DNA from: Rhyacophila brunnea
Taxonomy: Eukaryota > Arthropoda > Insecta > Trichoptera > Rhyacophilidae
Reading direction: 5' to 3'
DNA length: 64,000 bases
Assembly (NCBI GenBank): GCA_022495005.1
Contig: JAGYXB010001001.1
Span: 496,001-560,000, forward strand
Below the pieces are notes generated by a model. It saw nothing but the letters and a program-made list of their open reading frames with translations, did not search any database and was not told the origin of the DNA. The position numbers were made by a program, and so were the translations under genes. Of the stretch, positions 55,055-64,000 are shown one piece after another. How positions within the stretch are numbered: position 1 is the stretch's first letter; each line of letters opens with the position of its first letter.

Positions 55055-55962
55055 TTATTAGGTACATAGTATTTTAGCTGCTGACTCCAGTTGATTCTTG
55101 ATAATGATGATGGTGATGAAATAACATAAAAATTAAAAAAGAAAATGAATCATAATTAATTTATATCCTAGATATAACAAAACATAATAATAATATTAAA
55201 ATATAAATTCTAAAGATTTGATTATGAATTATTTTATATAAATTGAATGATTTTCATTGCACCAGATTTCGTTTTACGGTACTTATCAATGAACTTTATA
55301 TGTGCATAGAATATTTAATATTTAAAGTGACGATAGTTTTGCCTATTAAAATATGAGTTCGTCACTGCTACTAACTTTCAATGAATATTTCAAATGCCAA
55401 AATAACATTGTTTATTTGTGGCATAGCAACTGGGAAATATTACAAACTGACAGTTGCGTATATCGATATCAGATCTACTATAATAAAGGGATTAATGCGG
55501 ACATATTGTATTTGAACACTTTATATATTAATATTCTTCTTCTTTTTGTGCTGTCCTCTATAGTCTATTGGATGTTGGAGACTGTCTGAGCGGTCTTTGT
55601 TTTCACGTCCAATATCAGGAACAGTCACTCCTTTACCATATTTTAACGTCAAAGCCACTGAGATCGGTGATGATGTCTTAGTGGATAAACACTGTTTATG
55701 GTAAAAATAATTTTTTGAAACAGTTAACATTACAAAGTTGGTTTACAGTAGAATTTGAAATATTTACCGTGAATACGGGAAAGAAATACCGATCAAAACG
55801 GCTCTTAATCTTGCGGTATGAAAACACACGAACTTTATGCATCGTCAATCAAAAATGTGCGACGAATTAGCTCTTTCCGAGTGATATTGGGGCTTTAAAT
55901 GCATCCAAAGAGATGCCGTCATAAAAAATCAATGTCAGTAACTACCGATCAAATAGTCTTAT
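55055..55962. other. Unassigned sequence
   Basis: No supportable gene; frames at 55353-55589 and 55521-55730 have no recognisable domain. Confidence 0.35.
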
Positions 55963-56493
55963 ATGGCTAACCACATCCACAGATTAACGAAGACGGTGGG
56001 CCTTCCTTACCTAATTGACATTGTGTACAAGACCGCATTTGCGGCATGGCAGGCGAGGTGGACCGCCTCCCCCAAGGGGTGGCACACTTACCGTTTTTTT
56101 CCAGATGTATTCTGCAGGCACCAAACTAGAAGACTCCAACCTTCGCACTGGATTAGCCAGTTCCTCATCGGCCATGGCAACTTCGCCGCCAGACTCCACG
56201 AGTTTGGCTTGATAGTAGATGGGCCGGGTTGTACCTGCGGGCATGACCACCAAGATGTTGAACACATCCTCTGGGATTGCCCGCTTATGGAACTCGAACG
56301 AGCGGAGCTGTTTGCCAGGGTCCGTCCTCACACGGGCCCAATTGGTTATGGAGATCTGATAGCAACCGAGGCCAACTTTGCGGCATTCGAGAAATTTGCA
56401 GCGTCGTATGGGGAGCGGGACAATCCCGACTCTTCTGTAGACTCATCCATTTCAATTCGTGACACTCAGTATGCGGGTACACAAAGCGCTTAA
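55963..56493 (+). pseudogene. R1-like LINE C-terminus with zinc knuckle
   Basis: The frame contains AFAAWQARWTASPKGWHTYR, SHWISQFLIGHGNFAARLHE, and CTCGHDHQDVEHILWDCP. The order QxxW......G.WT+..FP ... QxLTGHGxFxxxLxxF ... CxCG..xD.xHxL..CP is diagnostic of the C-terminal region of R1/Tad-like and related non-LTR elements, with the CCHC knuckle intact. It lacks RT and endonuclease. The frame is uninterrupted for 176 codons, so decay is modest. A TTAA element (56557) sits about 60 bp downstream. Confidence 0.85.
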
Positions 56494-56556
56494 CATCAGC
56501 GGACAGCAGAGCCAGTCCAAAAAACAAAAATTTTCTTTCTTAATGTTCTTCTTTAA

Positions 56557-57422
56557 CGGCCCACGTGCTCGTCCTCGTAGGTCAAAATTGAGTTTTTATT
56601 GTATTTTCAAACCATGATCCTGGACACTCCTTAAACGTTGTAGATAATCTATTTATATAATTTTGAAGCGTTATTATCCTTTATAGTAATTTTAAACATT
56701 TGATGACTGCATAAAGTATTTTTGTTACATAAAATTGTATTCTTTTAAACCTCTCGCTCTAATGTTTTAGAATATAGTCATATTTCGGTACATAAATGTG
56801 TTTGTCAATTTATGGCTACGGCCGTATGTTGTAGCTTAACCCTGGGGAATGCCAAAAAAATGGCGTATTTCAAAAAAACACTACCTTATTCTTAGGTCAA
56901 TAATTATTATAAAGCAATCATTATTCATAAGATGTTTATCACACTTGAATGGTCAAAGACATAGCTTATAATAAGTATCTTTAGAATCATCTTCAAATGT
57001 GTTAATCTTGCCGATTTTTGAATAATAAAATGCCTAATTCTTGTCAAATTTGGGATCACAGAGATTATCAATATAATTTTTTATCGTGAATATTTTACAA
57101 AAATTATCTCGTAATAAATTATACTAATGGTTTTATAAATGCGTTTAAAAATTAATAAATGTAAAAAATCTTAACACCACTGCACAGTTATGTACCGAAA
57201 TATGACTATATTCTAAAACATTAGAGCGAGAGGTTTAAAAGAATACTATTTTATGTAACAAAATACTTTATGCAGTCATCAAATGTTTAAAATAACTATA
57301 AAGGATAATAAGGCTACAAAATTATATAAATAGATTATCTACAACGTTTAAGGAGTGTCCAGGATCATGGTTTTAAAATACAATAAAAACTCAATTTTGA
57401 CCTTCGACGAGCATGTCCCCCC
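56557..57422. mobile_element. TTAA long-TIR element, family T1, complete 866-bp copy
   Basis: Flanked by TTAA on both sides (56553-56556 and 57423-57426). Inverted arms of about 245 bp: left GTAGGTCAAAATTGAGTTTT ... AACCTCTCGCTCTAATG, right its complement at about 95% identity. The tips are CGGCCCACGTGCTCG and GGGGGGACATGCTCG. The 370-bp middle has no ORF. TTAA duplication suggests piggyBac-type mobilisation in trans. Confidence 0.85.
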
Positions 57423-57581
57423 TTAAGCACTCGGGACGGAATGAGCACTTAAATCACTTCTTTCAGACACGTTTAAAGCGTCATAGAAAGCGGCCGTGCA
57501 TATCCACGGCTGTGCATATATGACGGGTGGTGGTGGGCACTTTAACGTATGATCAAATAGTATCCAATGAGCAGTAAAAGC

Positions 57582-57699
57582 GTGGTCGATTTTAAGTTTG
57601 GTAGAAGAACAGGTATACGCCAAATAGGTAAACGTAGAGATTGGAAGGAGCTATGGGAGGACTTCGTATAGCAGTGAATGACTGATGATGGTGGTGAGG
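57582..57699 (+). pseudogene. RTE-like LINE C-terminal scrap
   Basis: The frame VVDFKFGRRTGIRQIGKRRD, then WKELWEDFV before TAG (57669-57671), followed by a GATGATGGTGG-type tail. It matches the end of the RTE-like copy at 6434-7011 (VKFGRNTW...LGEAFIQQW, then a GATGAT tail). About 30 codons remain. Confidence 0.6.
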
Positions 57700-60200
57700 A
57701 AAAATAAGAATAGGTACTCTCAATTACTATTATTATCAGGGCACTATAAAAAGGAGTGTGTAACAAAGATACAAGTCACCGTCCGGCATCATTCGCACTT
57801 GTTTCAGCTCAGCAGTCGGCACTTAAATCTGTTTAGCTCCATGACTTCCGACAAAATGTTTCTACACTCGTAAACTGCACCGTTTGAATGTAGTTACTCT
57901 CGTAACTATTCTTTACGGCAACTGTCTAAGTAACACTACGGAATGGTATGTTTCTAGGTAGAATAAATAAATTACAACTCTACTCTGTTTTATATCCGTT
58001 CCGTCGTTTGATTTTATTTGCTGACTGACTGTCTACCTATGGGAAGATGGAGCAAATACATTACTACTGGAGATTGACTAGTAAAAGCATTTAGAACTTT
58101 GTGAAACATTGACTTAAATTATTTGTTTTTAAGCCGTTCTGATATGTACTGCCCTTCTAAAGAAGAAAGCAATAACTGATTCTCACACACTTTCGAGATG
58201 AATGACATAATGTGTTTTTTTTCAAACTTTAGTACTGTGAATTAATAAAAAACGGTGATAATTTTTATTAGTAGAATGTTAAAATACAAATAAAGTAATA
58301 ATAAACAAGCAGTAACTGCAATAAATAGATGCAATTACTGGCTTTTTTCTAAGAAATTTTTATTATTTTAGCAGATGGCTATTTTTTCTCTAAGGATTTT
58401 AACGGTATTTTAGTGATAATACTGATTTTAAAGTGAACCGAATATATAGCTTTCAAAATTACCTAACGGATGGCATTCATAAATCAATTTCACAAATTTT
58501 TCTTCCTTGGAAGGGCAGTGTAGTATTAGATCGGTTTTCAAGGGTTCCAAATCGGACTAAAACAAAACCGGTTAACTGATTACGAAAACAACACGATTCA
58601 AAAAAACGAAAACAGGGAAAATTTAACAGGGTAAATTATTGGTATATACGTATGTACTCTATACACAAGACTGCTATCTGCCGCTATCAGTAATTATCGA
58701 GGCTAATTTATCATTTATGTTTGTATTGAGGTATTATAAATGTTACAATAAGCTAGCCGTCTAAACTGTCAAAACTGTCTATCACGCACTAAAAGTTATC
58801 ACAGCCAAGAGAGGTGCTGTTAAAACATAGCAATTATTATAACAATTATATCTAACTTATTGTAAAAATTATAATACAAAAATATATAAAACTACCGTCG
58901 ATAGCAGTTTTGTATGCGTACTGACCAGCCGATTTTTAATTTAAACACATAACAATTAACACCGACGAAAGTAAGTGCATAAAGTAAATAAATTGAGTTG
59001 CACTTTTATATAATAACATCTTGACAATTAGTAAAATATAACCTATATTTAACTACCCCGAATTAGTTGTTTTAATTGATATAAAACCTTCATATCAACA
59101 CCGACAATGGTTGTACTGAGGCCATGTGTATTTTTAAGTCAAACATTTATATAACTTTTATTTCGCAAATTTCACATGCCATGTAATTTCATGTGAAGTA
59201 ATGTTATTTTCTGAAGAGTCGTGATGTCTCCAGAAAACAAATAAAATTCTCTTGATTCGATTTACTCCTGTCTGCTCGGTTTCCGCCCCATTTTTTTCGT
59301 TTTATACTCTCGGTAATTTATTTCACTTTGGATTATTTTCGCTCAGGACTATTTTGTGTTTATTTGATAAATAACATGATTCAATAACTTTATTTCATTA
59401 CGAAGACGCCTGCCGTAAAATAAATAATACAATTTGATACCATATAAGAAAAAATAGTATTTAACCTTTTAATAATAATAACATATTTAAAAGTTAATTG
59501 TTTTATTTTAAAGGCTATATGCTTAATGATAAAATGAGTAAATTTAGTGGGTACTATTAATTATCTCAAAATTATTTTCCTGTTTTTTTTTTGTATTGTT
59601 CAGTAGGTATGTTCGTAAGTATATCAAAAATACTTATATTAAAATAGCAAATCGCCAATCCATTAACACATTGCATTGTATTGTCAGAATCAGGGAACTC
59701 AGAAATAATGGGAACTGAAATACATAACGGGTAAGGCGAAGCAGGTAACCGACTCGAGTAAGGAAGAATCCGTGTTAAACTTACACACGTGTTAAGAATA
59801 CGTTTTACGTCGAATACTAAAAACTGCTCTCGGTTTATGCATTTATGTTCATTTAATGTTGGTGTATTACACACACTATTGCACGTGCATAATGCGTGCT
59901 TCATTTTCGTAGGACACTCACACATTCAAAACCATGCATCAAGATGCGGCGTATTGAATATAGCCTATCGGTATTCTATTTATTATCTGTTCTGTGGTCA
60001 GAATCTTTCTTCGACGTATTTTAACAATACATTTATTCTAATGGATTTAAGTTTTGTACTATTCCATTTGAGTAGTTTTTGCGACCCGGGTTTCACCTTT
60101 CCGCATCTTCAGGCACTATGTGCACTCACTAAAATGTAAATACACACTGACAACGAATACAATTAATTCTCACTTATATAATAAATTAATACAATACAGT
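57700..60200. other. Unassigned sequence
   Basis: About 2.5 kb with no supportable gene or repeat. Overlapping frames on both strands at 59572-60139 have no recognisable domain. Confidence 0.4.
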
Positions 60201-60259
60201 AGGTAAAACTTTATCATCCACATTTTAAGACGGTACTTCAGTGAAACGGCAAATAATTT

Positions 60260-61115
60260 TCAACTATAGGTGCGACAAAATTTTGGACTCGCTGGCAATC
60301 GGAGAGCGAAAGACGAGCTGTGAACACGTCAATTTTTTTCGTAATGGCGACGGGGGTATTTATTCTTAAATCGTGTAAAGATGACTAAAAGACGTTACCC
60401 ATTTACTTTAAAAAGAAAACATGGCAATGAATATATTATTATTGTTACTAATAGCACAGTAAACAGAACATTAAATGGACGCATGTTGGATTTATATGAT
60501 AAATTATATTTCGTTCGGCACGCGTCATTTGCACAATCCGCGCATCGCCTAGACACGATCTTTTTAAACCATGCCTCAACTGAGGTATTAGCTTTAGGCA
60601 TAAAGCCCACCAAAGTGGCGCTCGGTGCGCTCTCTACGAAGTAGGCCCCCTCCCACTCGCGCATTACCCTTCACCTATGTAATAATGGGCTCAAGGAGCA
60701 CAAAATAATTATTATTATCAGCGTCTCTCATAACAAAGCAATAAAAATATTATTAAATTTCTCGGGGCTTGTAATTAATATTCATGATGACATCATTCTA
60801 CCAGCGAAATATCGGCACGCAATAACTAAACAAAGAGTTCACTGTTATTAAATAATGCCTTCTCGCCCGTCTTATCGACGACGCTGCCAGAAGCGTGATT
60901 TTGTTTGCCGTGTTCAATGAATGGACTACGTTGTATTTTCGTTAATTCGGCCGCTGAGAAGCCACACAACGGTGACTCATGGGGCGGGCGGGCATAATGC
61001 GTCGTCAAATCCAGTGTGCGCTGGCGTATGTGATTACGTTGTATTTTCGATGATTCACATAGAATATGCGCGAGCGCCCCGCAAGTCCGCTTTAGTGGAC
61101 TCTATGCCTTAAGTC
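60260..61115. other. GC-raised non-repetitive islands (candidate regulatory DNA)
   Basis: Several blocks stand out from the AT-rich surroundings: 60290-60370 (ACGAGCTGTGAACACGTC), 60500-60680 (CGCATCGCCTAGACACGATC, CACCAAAGTGGCGCTCGGTG) and 60860-61115 (GACGACGCTGCCAGAAGCG, GTGACTCATGGGGCGGGCGG). ACGTTGTATTTTCG occurs twice (60928 and 61036). Frames are open in both directions but unconvincing. Inferred from composition; no comparison available. Confidence 0.4.
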
Positions 61116-61869
61116 AACAAATTATGAATGGTCGAAGTGTCTGCAAAAAACCTCTATCACTAATAATACAATCAATATGCGTATACATCGTCAAACCCTA
61201 ATAATATATCATTGAATAATAATCAATAAGTATTCATAATTAAAGAAGGTAAACACATGAATTATTAAAACATTGTCATATTATCAATAATAATTATTAT
61301 GTATTGACATATTCATTAGTTACAGTGTTAATAAACTTTTACTTAGATATATTATTGCATTGCCTTGTGAGTACTATTTATTTCGACGATTTCATTTGTA
61401 TAGCCCCTCTGATAGAGTTTTTTTTTCATTATAGTCCCCCAACATAATACTTTAACCCTCATTTTATTCTGGTATCCTGGTCATTGTAAAAGGTAGTAGT
61501 GAGTTTTCATTATTTAGAGAAACCCGCAATTAATGATGTGTTGACACACTTGGTTAGGTTTGATAGTTTAATACACATTCTCATCGTTACTGCTTGCCTG
61601 ATATATTAATAATACTAACATAAATTTTATTAAATATACTTGTAATATGGTAAATTAAATCGTATAACTGCATACCTGTATTTAAAATTAGTAGCAAACA
61701 AAACATAGTAATTGATGTTTTAAACTATTTAAAGCAGTGTTATTCAACCGGTGTGCCGTCTATTTAGATACAGTTAACAGTTATAATTAGGCCCGGATTT
61801 ATATGCTAGTCATAGTGCATTATTAGTACACGCGCGTTAACATAATTTTACTCCTTACTTTAATTATAG
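61116..61869. other. Unassigned; possible hAT end at 61735
   Basis: CAGTGTTATTCAACCGGTGT at 61735 resembles the starts of hAT (Charlie-like) elements, but the opposite end is not visible. AGGCCCGGATTTATATGC at 61791 may be a second element end. Confidence 0.35.
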
Positions 61870-62493
61870 TTTGTCGTTTTATGGCTACGGCCGTATGTTG
61901 TAGCTTAACCACTAGGGAATGACAAAAGAAATGGCGTATTTCAAAAAAACACTACCTTATTCTTAGGTCAATAATTCTTATAAAGCAATCATTATTCATA
62001 AGATGTTTATCACACTTGAATGGTCAAAGACATAGCTTATAATAAATATCTTTAGAATCATCTTCAAATGTGTTAATCTTGCCGATTTTTTGAATAATAA
62101 AATGCCTAATTCTTGTCAAATTTGGGATCACAGAGATTATCAAAATAATTTTTATCGTGAATATTTTACAAAAATTATCTCGTAATAAATTATACTAATG
62201 GTTTTATAAATGCGTTTAAAATTAATAAATGTAAAAAATCTTAACACCACTGCACAGTTATGTACCGAAATATGACTATATTCTAAAACATTAGAGCGAG
62301 AGGTTTAAAAGAATACTATTTTATGTAACAAAAATACTTTATGCAGTCATCAAATGTTTAAAATAACTATAAAGGATAATAAGGCTTCAAAATTATATAA
62401 ATAGATTATCTACAACGTTTAAGGCGTGTCCAGGATCATGGTTTGAAAATACAATAAAAACTCAATTTTGACCTTCGACGAGCATGTCCCCCC
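61870..62493. mobile_element. TTAA element, family T1, copy lacking its left arm
   Basis: From TATGGCTACGGCCGTATGTT it follows the middle and right arm of the copy at 56557-57422 at about 97% identity by eye and ends GGACATGCTCGTC (complement) next to TTAA (62494-62497). The left 245-bp arm is absent. Confidence 0.8.
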
Positions 62494-62506
62494 TTAAGGT
62501 GTATTC

Positions 62507-63222
62507 ACAGCTATGGGAGTTACACAGAAATCCGTTTCGAAAGACGCAGAATCCAAAAAATTTATTATGCATATAAATGCATATTACATACATTAGTGCA
62601 TATTTCATTTATAAATGCATATTTTAGGGCTTTTGCATTTATAATTTTATCGAAACATAACTAAATCAGGTAGATGCACTTGCATTTTTTAATAGCATTC
62701 CCGAGCATTTCATTAATTTATCAGAAAAAGTGAAGGCACCTCTGTGGACGTTGAGAGATCATTTTCCGCATATAAACAAAATACTGACAGATATGTGGAA
62801 AATTTAATGCCAGAGAATATTGAAAAAAAAATGGAACTTATTTTTTCGGACAAAAAACAGCAAATAGTATTTAGGAATAGTTAAGTGTGTCGTTTTTGTT
62901 TTTTTAAGTTGTGTTTAGTTTCCATAGTTTACATTTACATTTTGCATTTCTTGTTTAACTATTTTAAAAATTGTAATTGATTAACTTTATATTGATTATT
63001 TGTGTTTTTTTGTTATTGTATTATATTGCTTAAGATTATTAATTTGTTATTCGATTTTTTATCGGTAATATTGGTTGAAGTGGGTATTTATAATATTTTT
63101 CCATAAAGATGTCAATTTTTAAATGCATATTTCTTTGGTTTCAGTGCATATTTCAATGATTTTCAGTGCATAATATGTGCATGCATATAATCATGTTTTT
63201 TGTTGCATATAAATCCGCTCCC
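62507..63222 (+). mobile_element. hAT element remnant with TGCATAT-rich ends
   Basis: Contains the C-terminal coding scrap of a hAT transposase (62732-62884). Both flanks are filled with TGCATATT/AATATGCA words (62568-62636 and 63123-63210). The right end reads, complemented, CTAGGGAGCGGATTTATATG, like hAT tips; the left end near 62507 (TATGGGAGTTACACAGAAAT) is less clear. The target duplication was not identified. Confidence 0.6.
62732..62884 (+). pseudogene. hAT transposase C-terminal (hATC) scrap
   Basis: The frame reads SVDVERSFSAYKQNTDRYVE then NLMPENIEKKMEL before the stop at 62882-62884. S(A/S)xxERxFSxxxxxxxxxRxxLxxxxxExxxxL is the signature of the hATC dimerisation domain. About 50 codons remain; the catalytic D, D and E lie upstream and are gone. 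Confidence 0.8.
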
Positions 63223-63515
63223 TAGTTATAATATTATGCATTAAAAATCTTTAAACCTATGAATTACACCTGGAAGGTGCTTTTATGTGATCAGTTTTGT
63301 TGTCCAATCAGTCTCCGTTTCAGTCGAGCTGTCAGTTAAACTGATGTGTAAGTGCAAAACTGAAGCGGCTGACTGAAACTGAAACAGAGATGAGGCAGAA
63401 TGGTTTGACATCAGTTTTGTATTCATTTTTAGAGTTGCCAATTGAATTGACATAAATGACTCAATGACAGAGCTTACCTATTAAAAATTAACGGAACTAT
63501 TTATGCTTAGTGATT
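63223..63515. other. Unassigned; imperfect inverted repeat at 63310-63400
   Basis: CTCCGTTTCAGTCGAGC and CTGACTGAAACTGAAACAGAG are partly complementary and could be the ends of a very small element. Confidence 0.35.
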
Positions 63516-63726
63516 GCTCACGATGGCCGAGTGGTTTAAGGGTCGGCCTACAACGTCATAGGTCCCAGGTTGGAATCCTCGGTCTGGAAAATGCATATAT
63601 TGTTTTTCAACTTGTGTTTGAGTCAGAGTATGTACCTAATAGGTTGGGCAAGTGGCTAACAACCATTTTTCGTAAAAACAAATCCGTTAATACAAACCTC
63701 CACTTTGTGAAGGCCCATATGATGAT
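63516..63726 (+). repeat. tRNA-derived SINE, family 2 copy 3
   Basis: A-box TGGCCGAGTGG (63524-63534, the best match to tRNA-Leu/Ser in the window) and B-box GGTTGGAATCC (63568-63578). The body repeats TATTGTTTTTCAACTTGTG, GGGCAAGTGGCTAACAACC, TTTTTCGTAAAAA and ACAAACCTCCACTTTGTG as in copy 1. Confidence 0.85.
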
Positions 63727-64000
63727 ATTTGCTTATACAAACAGGTGATCAGCACATCGTTTGTTTGTAACTGAGAAAGTCGGTACCTACCTACCTAAAT
63801 AATTTAGGTACATATTTAACAATACAATATGACCTACCTTGTATTAAAAACATATTATTACTGCTGGATTTCTCAAAATTTGTTCATTCATATAGCTGTT
63901 AGAGAATTTTTCTTTCAATTAAAATTCACTATAGTTCAATAATACCTAACTATGATGCGTATCTAAAACTAAAATGCCATTTGGTTTGAAACCACTAACG
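63727..64000. other. Unassigned AT-rich sequence
   Basis: No feature beyond short ACCTACCTACC words. Confidence 0.4.

Noticed and set aside
60381..60664. Overlapping frames on both strands near 90 codons
   Set aside because: Same reason: open in both directions and no domain; better described as a GC-raised island.

Overview
This window reads as nuclear DNA from an AT-rich arthropod genome, most likely an insect. The evidence is the repeat content (RTE-like, Jockey/I-like and R1-like LINE remnants, hAT, pogo/Tigger-like and TTAA-targeting DNA elements, tRNA-derived SINE-like repeats), a short interstitial run of the insect telomere motif (CCTAA repeats near 47790) and many ACCTACCT and ATAATATTAT words of the kind seen in Hemiptera and Lepidoptera. 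The order cannot be fixed from the sequence alone. I could not recognise any intact host protein-coding gene; almost every protein similarity I can support belongs to a broken mobile element. All family assignments come from motif recognition by eye, without a database search.

Layout. 1-360: 3' end of a hAT element. 1281-1637: a repeat with an internal tRNA-like module. 2317-4297: an internally deleted pogo/Tigger-like element with TA-flanked inverted repeats and many copies of a GTACGAA motif. 5215-6012: a 250-bp direct repeat flanking a LINE fragment. 6434-7011: an RTE-like 3' end. 7641-18110: a degenerate minus-strand LINE split by a 9.9-kb LTR element (8019-17932; LTRs 864/867 bp, 4-bp target duplication CCTC). 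Its 8.2-kb interior has essentially no gag-pol, only one small ORF resembling the integrase C-terminal GPY/F module. 18.1-27 kb: sparse DNA with a tRNA-Pro fragment, a hairpin, SINE-like copies, a 136-bp foldback, a TA-flanked MITE and LINE scraps. 27.6-32.5 kb: long-TIR TTAA elements, a nested MITE, a LINE with a perfect 145-bp tandem duplication. 34-44.5 kb: several MITEs, an I/Jockey-like LINE, an 851-bp near-perfect palindrome flanked by TTAA, and other TIR elements. 44.5-54 kb: mostly unassigned, with LINE 3' ends. 54-57.7 kb: RNase-H-bearing LINE end, R1-like LINE end, a complete 866-bp TTAA element and an RTE scrap. 57.7-61.7 kb: unique sequence including GC-raised islands. 61.7-64 kb: a second TTAA element, a hAT remnant and a tRNA-derived SINE.

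The parts do not form a pathway. The interest lies in how the elements nest (LTR element in a LINE, MITE in a TTAA element, foldback in a LINE) and in non-autonomous elements probably moved by enzymes encoded elsewhere. Between them are several non-repetitive, GC-raised islands on an AT-rich background that could be conserved regulatory DNA of a gene outside the window; that is inference from composition only.
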